Source: Sphingomonas kyeonggiensis | Lineage (GTDB): Bacteria; Pseudomonadota; Alphaproteobacteria; Sphingomonadales; Sphingomonadaceae | NCBI RefSeq assembly: GCF_014204495.1 | Contig: NZ_JACHLN010000002.1 | Span: forward strand, 186,001-250,000 | Reading direction: 5' to 3' | DNA length: 64,000 nt | Part shown: positions 34,350-44,800 of the stretch, piece by piece | How the letters are laid out: each line of letters begins with the position of its first letter | How positions within the stretch are numbered: the first letter of the stretch is position 1 | Notes under the pieces: generated by a model | The model's input: only the letters and a program-made list of their open reading frames with translations | The model's database searches: none | What the model was told of the DNA's origin: nothing | Position numbers and translations under genes: made by a program

Positions 34350-35108
34350 ATGCGAAGCGTGATGCTGGGGGCGGGGATCCTGCTCGGACTGACGATCGGA
34401 CAAGACGCCGCGGCGCAGGACCGGGACGCCGAGACGATCCAGGTGCTCGCGACGGGATCGGTCGAGACGCCGCCTGAAGTTGCCACGATAAGCTACAGCC
34501 TGCGCGGGGAGGGCAAGCTGCCCGACGATGCCAGCCGCGCGCTGGTCGCCGGCAAGGCGGCGGTCGAGAAGGCGCTGGCCAGCGTCGCCGGGACGAAGCT
34601 GCGGATCACCACCGGCACGCTCACCATCCGAGAAGTGCGCGGCAAGGATTGCGGTGACAACCGCTATGACGCGACGGCACGCCTTTCCACCGGCGCCTGC
34701 GCGATCGAGGGCTATATCGCGGAGATGACGGTCGCGGCGAGGGTCTCGCCGGTGGACAAGGCGGGCACGCTCACCGGGCTCGCAGCGCGGGCAGGCGGAA
34801 GCGATGTGGGCCTGCAGGGCTTCGAAATCCTCGATGCGCGCGCTGCGCGCAAGCGAGCGATGGCGGCTGCGGTGGCCAACGGGACTGCGGAAGCCGAGGC
34901 GATCGCGGCGGCGTCGCACGTCAAGCTCGGGCGGTTGATCCGCGCGGTCGATGGCGATGCGAGCGTGGTGCGTGTCGACGCCATCGTCAGCGAGAGCATC
35001 GGCGGCCTTCCGAATGCACCTGCGCCCGAGCCGGTGCCGATTGCGATCACGCCCAAATCCGTCGAGACCAGCGCCCGGCTGGTCCTAACCTTCGAGGTGG
35101 TACGATGA
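34350..35108 (+). CDS. Periplasmic SIMPL (DUF541) domain protein
   Basis: This 252-residue protein has a signal peptide (MRSVMLGAGILLGLTIGQDAAAQ). SIMPL features include TIQVLATGSVETPPEVATISYSLRGEG and the repeated beta-alpha units ending ETSARLVLTFEVVR. Family members are periplasmic proteins of stress or envelope functions, not well defined. GAGAAGGG is close to the ATG. Its stop overlaps the next start in ATGA, indicating coupling with the aldehyde dehydrogenase. Confidence 0.85.
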   Translation: MRSVMLGAGILLGLTIGQDAAAQDRDAETIQVLATGSVETPPEVATISYSLRGEGKLPDDASRALVAGKAAVEKALASVAGTKLRITTGTLTIREVRGKDCGDNRYDATARLSTGACAIEGYIAEMTVAARVSPVDKAGTLTGLAARAGGSDVGLQGFEILDARAARKRAMAAAVANGTAEAEAIAAASHVKLGRLIRAVDGDASVVRVDAIVSESIGGLPNAPAPEPVPIAITPKSVETSARLVLTFEVVR

Positions 35109-36517
35109 GCATGCGCGACCTGCTTGACGCCCAGCGTGCGGCCTTCATGGCCGAACTGCCCGTTTCGCTCGACAGCCGGCGCGACCGGCTGAAGCGCGCG
35201 ATCGCGATGGTCTCCGACAATGCCGACAAGCTCTGCGACGCGCTAAGCGAGGATTTCGGGCATCGCAGCCGCGAGCAATCGATGATCACCGACATCGCCG
35301 CCTCGGTCGGGCCGCTCAAGCATGCGCTCAAGCATCTCGCGCGCTGGGCGAAGCCGGCACGCAAGCCGGTGCTGTTCCCGCTCGGGCTGCTCGGCGGGCG
35401 CGGGCATATCGAGTACCAGCCCAAGGGCGTGGTGGGGATCATCGCGCCGTGGAACTTCCCGGTGCAGCTGGTGGTGAGCCCGCTGGCCGGCGTGTTCGCC
35501 GCGGGCAACCGGGCGATGGTGAAGACCAGCGAATACACGCCCGTGACCAGCGAAGTGATGGCCGAGCTGGCGGGGCGCTATTTCGACGCGACCGAGCTGG
35601 CCTTCGTCAGCGGCGGGCCCGAGGCGGGCAAGGCCTTTGCCGAGCTGCCCTTCGACCACCTGCTGTTCACCGGCGCTACGGGCATCGCCAAGCACATCCT
35701 GCACGCGGCGGCGGATAACCTCGTGCCGGTGACGCTCGAGCTGGGCGGCAAGTCGCCGGTGGTGGTGAGCCGCTCCGCCGACATCGCCCAGACGACCGAG
35801 CGGGTGGCGCTGGGCAAGATGCTCAACGCCGGCCAGATCTGCCTGGCGCCCGATTACATGCTGGTGCCCGAGGAGAAGGAAGCCGAAGTGGTCGACGGGC
35901 TCGTCGCCGCGGCCACGCGCATGTATCCGACTTTGCTCTCCAACCCCGACTATACCGCGGTCATCAACGACCGGCATTATGAGCGGCTGACCGGCTGGAT
36001 CGAGGATGCGCGGGCCAAGGGTGCCGAGGTGATCGCGGTCAATCCGGCGAACGAGGATCTGGGCAGCTCCAATTCGCGCAAGTTGCCGCTCCACATCATC
36101 CGCAACCCGACCGACGACATGACGGTGATGCAGGAGGAGATCTTCGGCCCCGTGCTGCCGGTGCGGCGCTATGGCAAGCTCGAGGACGCGATCGGCGAAG
36201 TGAACCGGCGCGACCGGCCGCTGGCGCTCTATTATTTCGGCAAGGACGAGGGCGAGAAGCGCACGGTGCTCGACCGGACGATCTCGGGCGGAGCGACGAT
36301 CAACGACGTGATCTTCCATGTCAGCCAGGAAGAGCTGCCCTTCGGCGGCATCGGCCCGTCGGGGATGGGTGCCTATCACGGTGAGATCGGCTTCCGGACG
36401 TTCAGCCATGCCAAGGCGGTGTACAGCCAGCCGAAGCTGGATGTGGCCGGGCTGGCGGGGCTCAAGCCGCCTTATGGCAAGAAGACGCGGGCGGCGATCG
36501 CGCGGCAGATGAAGTAA
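35105..36517 (+). CDS. calB: Coniferyl-aldehyde-dehydrogenase-type aldehyde dehydrogenase
   Basis: This NAD(P)-dependent dehydrogenase has 470 residues. Its lack of the long N-terminal arm and its short catalytic body match the coniferyl-aldehyde/fatty-aldehyde class (class 3-like). The Rossmann entry GIIAPWNFPVQLVVSPLAGVFAAGN, Glu in VTLELGGKSPVVV and the nucleophile Cys in NAGQICLAPDY are intact, and PFGGIGPSGMGAYHG is conserved. Coniferyl aldehyde is the named substrate of close homologues; oxidation of other aromatic or aliphatic aldehydes is equally possible. It is translationally coupled to the SIMPL gene. Confidence 0.85.
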   Translation: MSMRDLLDAQRAAFMAELPVSLDSRRDRLKRAIAMVSDNADKLCDALSEDFGHRSREQSMITDIAASVGPLKHALKHLARWAKPARKPVLFPLGLLGGRGHIEYQPKGVVGIIAPWNFPVQLVVSPLAGVFAAGNRAMVKTSEYTPVTSEVMAELAGRYFDATELAFVSGGPEAGKAFAELPFDHLLFTGATGIAKHILHAAADNLVPVTLELGGKSPVVVSRSADIAQTTERVALGKMLNAGQICLAPDYMLVPEEKEAEVVDGLVAAATRMYPTLLSNPDYTAVINDRHYERLTGWIEDARAKGAEVIAVNPANEDLGSSNSRKLPLHIIRNPTDDMTVMQEEIFGPVLPVRRYGKLEDAIGEVNRRDRPLALYYFGKDEGEKRTVLDRTISGGATINDVIFHVSQEELPFGGIGPSGMGAYHGEIGFRTFSHAKAVYSQPKLDVAGLAGLKPPYGKKTRAAIARQMK

Positions 36518-36542
36518 GTTAGCTCGGTGGAGCCTCTTCGCT

Positions 36543-36680
36543 CCCCTCCCTGCAAGGGAGGGGCTGGGGGTGGGTTGCGAGCGTAGCGAGCCCAACGGGG
36601 CGCGTGGTGAAACAGAAAAGGCCGGGCATCGAGCCCGGCCTTTTCTAACCCACCCCTTGCCCCTCCCTTGCAGGGAGGGG
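36543..36680. repeat. Palindromic repeat element, family C, enclosing a terminator
   Basis: Arms 36543-36576 and 36647-36680 are inverted over 34 bp with two mismatches. Each arm itself contains the self-complementary core CCCTCCCTGCAAGGGAGGG. A strong terminator hairpin sits between the arms. This occupies much of the gene-free stretch 36518-36886. Confidence 0.88.
36614..36646. terminator. Bidirectional intrinsic terminator
   Basis: The perfect 14-bp stem AGAAAAGGCCGGGC / GCCCGGCCTTTTCT has an ATCGA loop. The flanking T- and A-tracts allow termination in both directions; it follows the aldehyde dehydrogenase gene. Confidence 0.88.
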
Positions 36681-36702
36681 AATATGCCCGCCGGTTACGC
36701 GC

Positions 36703-36730
36703 AAAAAAAGGCCGCCCCGAAGGACGGCCG
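36703..36730 (-). terminator. Intrinsic terminator on the minus strand
   Basis: The minus-strand hairpin GGCCGTCC-TTCG-GGGCGGCC is followed by seven T residues (36703-36709). There is no matching U-tract on the plus side. Confidence 0.85.
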
Positions 36731-36797
36731 TGAAAGTCTTAGGAGAGGATGCCTGAAAGGCCCGATCTTTGTGCATCGCAGCGGTTCATATCGCAAG
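36703..36797 (-). ncRNA. Candidate small RNA (or 16-codon mini-gene) on the minus strand
   Basis: A promoter-like pair (TTGCAT 36828-36833 and TAACAT 36804-36809, 18 bp apart) is followed by about 95 nt ending in a strong terminator. The transcript contains CCUCUCCUAAG, complementary to ribosome-binding sites. It also contains a 16-codon frame, MNRCDAQRSGLSGILS, from 36789 to its stop at 36739-36741, ending just before the terminator. No larger gene uses this terminator. The frame has almost no leader and no Shine-Dalgarno, so an RNA role is as likely as a peptide. This is inference from signals only. Confidence 0.4.
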
Positions 36798-36803
36798 TGC
36801 GTA

Positions 36804-36834
36804 ATGTTACCGGTAGCATTGCAAAAAATGCAAT
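36804..36834. promoter_or_regulatory. Two adjacent dyad-symmetric operator candidates
   Basis: The first, ATGTTACCGGTAGCAT (36804-36819), is palindromic but for one base pair. It is followed at once by ATTGCA-N5-TGCAAT (36818-36834, with an A5 spacer). They lie over the minus-strand promoter and 53-83 bp upstream of the MarR gene start. One could be the binding site of the MarR protein itself. The TTGCA-type dyad also resembles sites of short-chain acyl-CoA regulators, but I cannot decide. Confidence 0.45.
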
Positions 36835-36843
36835 TGGCCAACG

Positions 36844-36871
36844 TTGTCAGTTGCGAAAGCAGAAATACGAT
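36844..36871 (+). promoter_or_regulatory. Promoter candidate for the MarR gene
   Basis: TTGTCA (36844-36849) and TACGAT (36866-36871) are 16 bp apart. The predicted start lies near 36879, giving a very short leader and explaining the missing Shine-Dalgarno. Confidence 0.4.
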
Positions 36872-36886
36872 AAATGAGTGTACGCC

Positions 36887-37336
36887 ATGACCGTGCTTAA
36901 GCTGGACGATTTCCTGCCCTATCGCTTGTCGATCGCATCGAACGCGGTGTCGGACGCGGTGGCCAGCGCCTATCGCGCGCTGTTCGGGCTCAAGATTCCC
37001 GAGTGGCGACTCGTGACGATCCTGGCCGAGGGCGGGGCGATGAGCCAGCAGGCTTTGTGCGGCCGGACGCGGATGGACAAGGTGACGGTGAGCCGGGCGG
37101 CGATCGCGCTGTCCGAGCGCGGGCTGATCAGCCGGGCGAGCAATCCGGGCGACCAGCGCTCGCACCTGCTGACGCTGAGCAAGGCGGGCTGGGAACTGTA
37201 CGAGGAAGTGGCGCCCAAGGCGATCGAGCTGGAGAAGCAGGTGTTCGCCGGGTTTACCGCCGAGGAGCGCGTGCTGCTGCGCGCGATGCTGGACCGGATC
37301 GAGGGCGCGGTGCAGGATCTGGAGCATAAGGCTTGA
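36887..37336 (+). CDS. MarR-family transcriptional regulator
   Basis: This 149-residue winged-helix repressor-like protein (LDDFLPYRLSIASNAVSDAVA at the dimer helix, IPEWRLVTILAEGGAMSQQALCGRTRMDKVTVSRAAIALSERGLISR as the HTH and recognition helix, NPGDQRSHLLTLS in the wing) has the standard MarR layout. GTG at 36878 is an alternative start. It precedes malate synthase G by 79 bp on the same strand, so it may control that gene or itself; ligand and target are unknown. The upstream dyads are candidate operators. Confidence 0.9.
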   Translation: MTVLKLDDFLPYRLSIASNAVSDAVASAYRALFGLKIPEWRLVTILAEGGAMSQQALCGRTRMDKVTVSRAAIALSERGLISRASNPGDQRSHLLTLSKAGWELYEEVAPKAIELEKQVFAGFTAEERVLLRAMLDRIEGAVQDLEHKA

Positions 37337-37415
37337 TCCCGGGGACAGCTATCGCCTAAGCCGGGCGAGCCCTCCCCAGGCGAACACTTGAGTATCGTGT
37401 CGCAGGAGGATTTTC

Positions 37416-39449
37416 ATGACCGTCATTCGTTCCGGCCTGTCCGTCGCCGAGCCGCTCGCGCGCTTCGTCGAGGAGCAGGTGCTGCCCGGGCTCGACATCG
37501 CGGCCGAGGGGTGGTGGGCCGGCGTGGCGGAGATCTTCGCGCGGTTCGCGCCGGAGAACCGGGCGCTGCTGGCCAAGCGCGATGCGCTGCAGGCGATGAT
37601 CGACGTCAATCCGACCTTGTCGGGCGACGGGAAGTTCCTGCGCGAGATCGGCTATCTGGTCGACGAACCGGCGCCGTTCGAGATCGGCACGCGCAATGTC
37701 GATCCCGAGATCGCGACCATGGCCGGGCCGCAGCTGGTGGTGCCGGCGCTCAACGCGCGCTTCGTGCTCAATGCGGCCAATGCGCGTTGGGGCAGCCTGT
37801 ATGACGCGCTGTACGGGACGGATGCGCTGCCGGGCGCGGCGAAGCCGGGCGGCTATGATGCGGCGCGCGGGAGCCAGGTGATCGCCTATGCCAAGGCGTT
37901 TCTCGACAGGGCGGTGCCGCTGGCGAGCGGGAGCTGGGCCGAACTGAGCGGGGAGCCGGTACTGGCCGATCCGTTGCAGCAGGTCGGGCCCTGGCTGTTC
38001 CGGCACAATGGCCTGCACATCGAAGTGGTGATCGACCGGGCGCATCCGATCGGGCGTGACGATCCCGCCGGCATCGCCGATGTCGTGCTGGAAAGTGCGC
38101 TGACCGCGATCGTCGACCTGGAGGATTCGATCGCCGCGGTCGATGCCGAGGACAAGGCTGCCGCCTATGCCAATTGGCTGGGGCTGATGCGCGGCGACCT
38201 GGAGGAAAGCTTCGACAAGGGGGGGCGGACGCTGACCCGGAGGCTCAATCCGGACCGTGGCGCGCTGCCCGGCCGCGCGCTGCTGTTCGTCCGCAATGTC
38301 GGGCATCTGATGACCACGCCGGCGCTGCATCTGGCCGATGGCAGCCAGGCGCCCGAGGGCGTGCTCGACGCGATCCTGACCAGCACGATCGCGCTCTACG
38401 ACATTCGCGGCATGGGCCGATACCGCAACAGCCGGACGGGCTCGATCTACATCGTGAAGCCCAAGATGCACGGGCCCGAGGAATGCGGTTTCACCAACGA
38501 CCTGTTCGACGCGGTGGAGGATCTGCTCGTGCTGCCGCGCCACACGATCAAGGTGGGCGTGATGGACGAGGAGCGGCGGACCTCGGCCAATCTCGCCGCG
38601 TGCATCCATGCGGTGAGGGACCGGATCGTCTTCATCAACACCGGCTTCCTCGATCGCACCGGCGACGAGATCCACACCAGCATGCGCGCCGGGCCGATGA
38701 TCCCCAAGGGCGAGATGAAGGGGGCGGACTGGATCAAGGCCTATGAGGACCGCAATGTCCGCATCGGCCTCGCCTGCGGGCTGAGCGGCAAGGCGCAGAT
38801 CGGCAAGGGGATGTGGGCGGCGCCGGACCGGATGGCCGACATGCTCGCGCAGAAGATCGCGCATCCGATGAGCGGCGCCAACACCGCCTGGGTGCCGAGC
38901 CCGACCGCGGCGACCCTGCATGCGCTCCACTATCACCAGGTCGATGTCTTCGCCCGGCAGGAGGCGATTGCCGGCGAGGCGATCCCGCCGCTGGCGCCGC
39001 TGCTCAGCGTGCCGCTGGCCGAGGGGCGCAACTGGCAGGCCGAGGAAGTGACGCAGGAGCTCGACAACAATGCCCAGGGCATCCTTGGCTATGTCGTGCG
39101 CTGGATCGACCAGGGGGTGGGGTGTTCCAAGGTGCCCGACATCCATGACGTCGGGCTGATGGAGGACCGCGCGACGCTGCGCATCTCCTCGCAGCACATG
39201 GCCAACTGGCTGCTCCACGGGGTGGCGCAGGCGGCGGATGTCGATGCGGCGCTCAGCCGGATGGCGGCCAAGGTCGACGCGCAGAATGCGGGCGATCCGC
39301 TCTACCTGCCAATGGCGGGGAACGAGGATACCAGCCTTGCCTTCCAGGCGGCGCGGGCACTGGTCTTCGAGGGGCTGGAACAGCCGAACGGCTATACCGA
39401 ACCACTTCTCCACAGGTTTCGCGCCGAAGCGAAGGCTGTAGCGCGCTGA
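37416..39449 (+). CDS. glcB: Malate synthase G
   Basis: This 677-residue enzyme condenses glyoxylate with acetyl-CoA to give malate. It is somewhat shorter than the about 720 residues of E. coli GlcB but has the single-chain G-type layout. The catalytic Arg is in [16 protein letters not shown], the metal-binding Glu and Asp in [21 protein letters not shown], and the base Asp in [21 protein letters not shown]. Isocitrate lyase is not in the window. GAGGA lies a few bases before the ATG. It allows growth on acetate-producing substrates such as leucine and fatty acids. Confidence 0.97.
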   Translation: MTVIRSGLSVAEPLARFVEEQVLPGLDIAAEGWWAGVAEIFARFAPENRALLAKRDALQAMIDVNPTLSGDGKFLREIGYLVDEPAPFEIGTRNVDPEIATMAGPQLVVPALNARFVLNAANARWGSLYDALYGTDALPGAAKPGGYDAARGSQVIAYAKAFLDRAVPLASGSWAELSGEPVLADPLQQVGPWLFRHNGLHIEVVIDRAHPIGRDDPAGIADVVLESALTAIVDLEDSIAAVDAEDKAAAYANWLGLMRGDLEESFDKGGRTLTRRLNPDRGALPGRALLFVRNVGHLMTTPALHLADGSQAPEGVLDAILTSTIALYDIRGMGRYRNSRTGSIYIVKPKMHGPEECGFTNDLFDAVEDLLVLPRHTIKVGVMDEERRTSANLAACIHAVRDRIVFINTGFLDRTGDEIHTSMRAGPMIPKGEMKGADWIKAYEDRNVRIGLACGLSGKAQIGKGMWAAPDRMADMLAQKIAHPMSGANTAWVPSPTAATLHALHYHQVDVFARQEAIAGEAIPPLAPLLSVPLAEGRNWQAEEVTQELDNNAQGILGYVVRWIDQGVGCSKVPDIHDVGLMEDRATLRISSQHMANWLLHGVAQAADVDAALSRMAAKVDAQNAGDPLYLPMAGNEDTSLAFQAARALVFEGLEQPNGYTEPLLHRFRAEAKAVAR

Positions 39450-39546
39450 AATCGCTCGCTATTCGCAAAAAGGGGGACCCAAAGCGCATTTGGGTCGTTA
39501 CGCTTGCGAGAGGGCCGGGGTAGGAACGCGGCTCGAAAGGGAGCGC

Positions 39547-41859
39547 GTGCGTAGAGGGGTGAAGCGGATTTGGCTGGCGGCGCTCGCCGGTACGGCATTC
39601 GTGCCGGGGCTTGCGCATGCGCAGATCTCCGATCCGAAGCCGGGCCAGGGCGCGCCGCCCTCCGGCCCCGCGCCTGCGCCTTCGGCAAGCCCGACGCCTG
39701 CGCCGACTCCCGGGCAGGGCGGTGTGGTCGTCGTCGCGCCGGTGGACGAGAGCCCGATCGTGCCCGATGCCGATTTCGAGGCGGCGATGCCCAAGATCGA
39801 GGGCGATATCAACGCGCCCCTGGAAGCGATGCCCTCGCCGACCGGGGGAGAGGCCAAGCCGGTGCCGACGACGCAGGGTCAGGCTACCCAGCAGATCCAG
39901 CAGCAGGCCGAGGAGACGTTCGCGGCGGCGCCGGCCGAGGATCCCGAATTCGCGAAGCCGCTGCCGCCGCTTGCCGAGTTCAAGGTCGAGCCCGCGCCCG
40001 AGGACAAGGTCGCCGACAAGAAGTCGGTGACGATCCGCTATGTGACGCGCGAGGAAGGGCTGTCGGCGGTCGGGCTCGAGGGGCTGTTCGAGGACCTGTC
40101 GGCGCTGGAGAATGGCGGCGGGCGAGCGGCGAACACCGCGATGGTCGCGGCGCGGGCGCGCGAGGACGAAAGGCTGGCGATAAGGCTGCTCAATTCGCGC
40201 GGCTATTATGACGCGACCGCGCTCTCGACGATCGACCAGAACCCGAAGACCCCGGGCACCGTGACCGCGACGATCAGCGTGACGCCGGGGCCGCTCTACC
40301 GGCTGGGCGACGTGAAGGTGCAGAGCGACCCGACCATGCCGCCGGGGCTGCTGCTGCGCGAGCTGAACCTCAATCCGGGCGATCCGATCGAGGCGGAGCG
40401 CGTGCAGGGCGCCGAGGCCAATGTGGCGCTGCGGCTGCCGCAGCAGGGCTATCCCTTCGTTAAGGTCGGGCAGCGCGACATCCTGCTCGATGAGGAAAGC
40501 CATATCGGCGACTATGTGCTGCCGGTGTCGCTGGGGCCGCGGGCGGTGTTCGGCGACATCCGCACCGAAGTGGGCACCGGCACGCTGGCCGAGCAGGCCG
40601 AGCGGCGGGCGCAGCGCGGGGACGGCAGCGGGGCGAATACGGAGCGGCGGCAGCGGCGCCAGCGCCGGGCGCGCAAGGTGGTGTTCGACACGAAGCACAT
40701 CGAGGTGTTGCGCCGCTACAAGCCGGGCGACCTGTACGACGTGCGCGCGGTGGACGATTTGCGCGAGGCGATGATCGCGACCAGCCTGTTCTCCACCGTC
40801 TCGGTCGAGCCGGTGCGGACCGACAAGGCGGGACCGGACGGGACCGAAGTGGTCGACCTGCTGGTGCGCCAGAATCCGGGCCCGGCGCGGACGCTGGCGG
40901 CGGAGCTGGGCTATTCGACCGGGCAGGGCATCCGCCTGACCGGCAGCTGGACGCACCGCAACCTGTTCCCGCCCGAAGGCGCGCTGATCGTCGCGGGCGT
41001 GCTCGGCACGCAGGAACAGGGGCTGACCACCACCTTCCGCCGCTCCAACGCCGGGCAGCGTGACAGGACCTTCCAGATCGCCGCGCAGCTCAACCACCAG
41101 GATTATGACGCGTATGAGAGCTACACCGGCACGCTCTCGTTCCGCTATTCGCGCGACTCCACGCCGATCTGGCAGAAGCGCTGGACCTATTATTACGGCG
41201 CCGAGCTGGTCGGCTCGAACGAGGATCGCTGGAACTACAACAGCAACCAGCGCGACCGCGGCACCTGGCTGATCGCCGCCGCGCCGTTGTTCCTGGGCTA
41301 TGACAGCTCCGACAATCTGCTGAACCCGACACGCGGCTTCCGGATCAAGGGCAATGCCAGCCCCGAGACCTCGGTGCGCGGCGCGGCGAGGCCCTATGCG
41401 CGGTTCATGCTCGAGGGCACCTACTACCAGCCGGTATCGACCAACATCGTGGTCGCCGGGCGGGCACGCGTCGGCTCGATCGTGGGCATCGCGCGCGACG
41501 ACCTGCCGCCCTCGCGGCGCTATTATGCCGGCGGTGGCGGATCGGTGCGCGGCTTCGGCTACCAGGAGCTCGGCCCGCGATCGCCCGACGGCAAGCCGGT
41601 GGGCGGGCGGAGCTTCAACGAGTTCGCGATCGAGGCGCGGTACCGCTTCGGCAATTACGGCATCGTGCCGTTCATCGATGCCGGCCAGGTCTATGAGGGC
41701 ATCTACCCGACGGGGCAGAACATCCGCTTCGGCGCGGGCATCGGCGGGCGGCTCTACACCAATTTCGGCCCGATCCGAGTCGACGTTGCGACGCCGATCA
41801 AGCGCAAGCCGGGTGAATCCAAGATCTCGCTCTACATCTCGATCGGGCAGGCCTTTTGA
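39547..41859 (+). CDS. tamA: TamA-like outer-membrane assembly protein (POTRA plus Omp85 barrel)
   Basis: This 770-residue protein starts at GTG 39547, behind AAAGGGAG; the start gives a proper signal peptide (MRRGVKRIWLAALAGTAFV then PGLAHAQ). A Pro/Ala-rich disordered segment (about 25-120) comes first, then POTRA-like beta-alpha-beta modules (YYDATALSTIDQNPKTPGTVTATISV; GPLYRLGDVKVQSDP; KPGDLYDVRAVDDLREAM) and a 16-strand Omp85 barrel containing RRYYAGGGGSVRGFGYQELGP, the conserved VRGF loop. With TamB it inserts autotransporters and other proteins into the outer membrane. Its stop overlaps the tamB start by one base. Confidence 0.9.
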   Translation: MRRGVKRIWLAALAGTAFVPGLAHAQISDPKPGQGAPPSGPAPAPSASPTPAPTPGQGGVVVVAPVDESPIVPDADFEAAMPKIEGDINAPLEAMPSPTGGEAKPVPTTQGQATQQIQQQAEETFAAAPAEDPEFAKPLPPLAEFKVEPAPEDKVADKKSVTIRYVTREEGLSAVGLEGLFEDLSALENGGGRAANTAMVAARAREDERLAIRLLNSRGYYDATALSTIDQNPKTPGTVTATISVTPGPLYRLGDVKVQSDPTMPPGLLLRELNLNPGDPIEAERVQGAEANVALRLPQQGYPFVKVGQRDILLDEESHIGDYVLPVSLGPRAVFGDIRTEVGTGTLAEQAERRAQRGDGSGANTERRQRRQRRARKVVFDTKHIEVLRRYKPGDLYDVRAVDDLREAMIATSLFSTVSVEPVRTDKAGPDGTEVVDLLVRQNPGPARTLAAELGYSTGQGIRLTGSWTHRNLFPPEGALIVAGVLGTQEQGLTTTFRRSNAGQRDRTFQIAAQLNHQDYDAYESYTGTLSFRYSRDSTPIWQKRWTYYYGAELVGSNEDRWNYNSNQRDRGTWLIAAAPLFLGYDSSDNLLNPTRGFRIKGNASPETSVRGAARPYARFMLEGTYYQPVSTNIVVAGRARVGSIVGIARDDLPPSRRYYAGGGGSVRGFGYQELGPRSPDGKPVGGRSFNEFAIEARYRFGNYGIVPFIDAGQVYEGIYPTGQNIRFGAGIGGRLYTNFGPIRVDVATPIKRKPGESKISLYISIGQAF

Positions 41860-44800
41860 TGGCCGAGGAAACGCCCGAGGCCGTGACGCCGGCTGAACCG
41901 GAAGTGGTGGTGGTGAAGCGGCCGTTGTGGCAGCGCGTGGTAAAATGGACGGGCATCGCTCTCGCCGGGCTGGCGCTTGCGGTGGGCGCGCTCGTGCTGG
42001 GGATCAATACCCAGCCCGGCCGGCGCTTCGTTGCCGACCAGATCGCCGGGCTGACGCTGGGATCGGGGCTCAATTTCAGGATCGGGCGGATCGACGGATC
42101 GCTGTATGGCGCGATGATCCTGCGCGACGTGCAGGTGCGCGACACCAAGGGTGTCTTCGCTACGACCCGCGAGATCCGGATGGACTGGCGGCCCTTCGCC
42201 TATCTCAATAACCGCGTGGATATCCGCAGCCTTACCAGCCCCGAGGTGAAGCTGCTGCGCATGCCGGCGCTCAAGGCTTCGGGCGACCCCAACGCGCCGC
42301 TGCTGCCCGACCTCAACATCGATATCGGCCGGCTCGACGTGGCTCGGATCGACATCGCCAAGGAAGTGGATGGCCGGGCGCGCTATCTCGGGCGGCTGGC
42401 CGGCAAGGCGCATTTGGCAGATGGCCGCGCGCAGCTGGTGCTCGACGGCGCAACGCTGACCGGGCCGAGCATCGCGGGCGGCGACAAGCTGGCGCTCACC
42501 CTCGACGCGACGCCGGACAAGAACCGGTTCGACATCGACCTGAAGCTCGATGCGCCGGCCAAGGGGCTGGTTGCCGGGCTGGCCGGCCTGGAGGCGCCGC
42601 TGGCGCTTGCGGTGCAGGGCAAGGGCGACTGGGCGCGCTGGCAGGGCAAGGCGCTGGGTACTCTCGGCGGCGCGCAGCTCGCCAATCTCGACCTGATTGC
42701 GACCAATGGCCGCTTCCAGCTGCGCGGGCCGCTGCATCCGGGCGTGTGGCTCAAGGGGCCGGTCGAGCGGCTGGCCTCACCGCAGCTCGATCTCGATCTT
42801 GACGCCAAATGGGCCGACCGCGTGGCGGACGGCGTGGTCAAGCTCCACTCCGGTGCGCTGTCGGTGGAGGCCAAGGGCAAGATCGACCTGGGCAACAACC
42901 AGTTCGACGATCTCAAGGTGGACGCGATCCTGCTCAAGGCCGGGGCGATCGCGCCGAACCTGGTCGGGCGGTCGGTTCGTGCGTCGCTGGCGCTGGACGG
43001 GGCGTTCAACCGGCCGGTGGTCGACTACAAGCTGAGCGCGGGCGCGATCGGCTTCGGCGAGACGGTGGCCGAGCAGCTCTATGCCGAGGGCCGGGCGCAG
43101 GTGGACGCAAACCGCATCCTCGTGCCGGTGCGGGCGCGGGCGAAGCGGGTCTCCGGGCTGAATGCCGCGGCGGGCGGGCTGGTGACCAACCTGACGGTGA
43201 ACGGCGACCTGGCGATCTCGGGCCAGCAGGTGCTTTCCGACAATCTGCGCATCCGATCGGAAAAGATCGATGCGACCGCGATCATCGCCGCCGATATCGG
43301 CAAGGGGCGCTATACCGGCGCGCTCAAGGGGCGGGTGAACGACTATCAGATCGACGGGGTCGGTATCGTCGATCTGAAGACCGACGCGGAACTCTATGCC
43401 GCGCCGGGCGGCGGCTGGGGCATCAAGGGCCATATCGCCGGCAATTCGCGCAAGATCTTCAACGATGGCGCGCGCGAGTTCCTGGGCGGCAATGCAGTGG
43501 CTTCGGCGCGGCTGATGCTCGATCCCAAGGGCGTGATCAGCATCAGCGACGTCAAGATGAAGGCGCCGAAGTTCCGCGTGCTGCGCGGATCGGGGCGCTA
43601 TGACCCGGCGGGGCCGATCCTGATCAACGCCGATGCGGTTTCCGACGACTATGGACCGCTGACCGCGCGGGTGACCGGTACCCTGAACGCGCCGGTGGTG
43701 CTGTTGAAGGCGGCCAAGCCGGGGCTGGGCATCGGGCTCGCCAATCTCGAGGCGCAGGTGCGCGGGCGCGGCAACGCCTGGGCGGTGCTGGCCAAGGGCG
43801 ATACCGATTACGGGCCGTTCAACGCCGATGTGCTGGTGCGCACCGGCAACCGGCTGGCGATCGACGTCAATTCGGGCCGCTTCGCCGGCATGGATATCAC
43901 CGGCAAGATCGCGCAGACCGCGGCCGGGCCGTTCGAGGGCGAGCTGGCGTTCAACGGATCGGGTGTGGTCGGGCGCGCGGCGCTTTCGGCGCAGGGCAAG
44001 CTGCAGCGGGCGGACGTGAAGGCGACGGCCTCGAACGCCAAGATACCGGGCCAAGCGGGGCTGACGATCGGGCGCGCGCTGATCGACGCCAATATCGTGC
44101 TGGCCGATACGCCGGAGATCAACGCCGATGTGCAGCTGGCGAACCTGCGCCAGGGCAATTTCGTGCTCAAGACCGGGCGGGCCAAGATCGCCTATGCCGG
44201 CGGCAACGGCACCGCGCAGCTCTTCGCCAATGGTTCGACCGGCGTGCCGTTCCAGATCGCCGCGAACGCGAAGCTGGCGCCGGACAACTGGCTGGTGGCG
44301 GTGCAGGGGCAGGGCAGCGGGATCGGCTTCAGGACGGCCCAGCCGGCGCGGATCGAGCGGCGCGACGGCGTCTATCACCTGCTGCCGACCAAGCTGGATT
44401 TCGACAAGGGCAGCGCGCGCATCGCCGGCAGCTATGGCAAGGGCATGGTGCTGCAGGCGCGGCTCGACAGTCTCGACATTTCGGTGGTCAATGCCTTCGT
44501 TCCCGATCTCGGTATCGGTGGCACCGCGACCGGCAGCCTGGATTTCGCCCAGGCTTCGCCCGAGGCTTTTCCGAGCGCCGATGCGCGGCTGGAGATCAGC
44601 GACTTCACCCGGGCGAGCCTGGCCAGCGTGTCGACGCCGGTGAATGTCAGCTTCGTCGGCAAGCTGCTGCCCAATGGCGGCGACGCGCGGGCGCTGATCC
44701 GCCGGGGCAACACGACGATCGGCCGCGTGATCGCGACGCTGAGCCCGCTCGGGCCCGACGCGGGCAGTTGGACCGAGCGGATGTTCGCCGCGCCGCTCTC

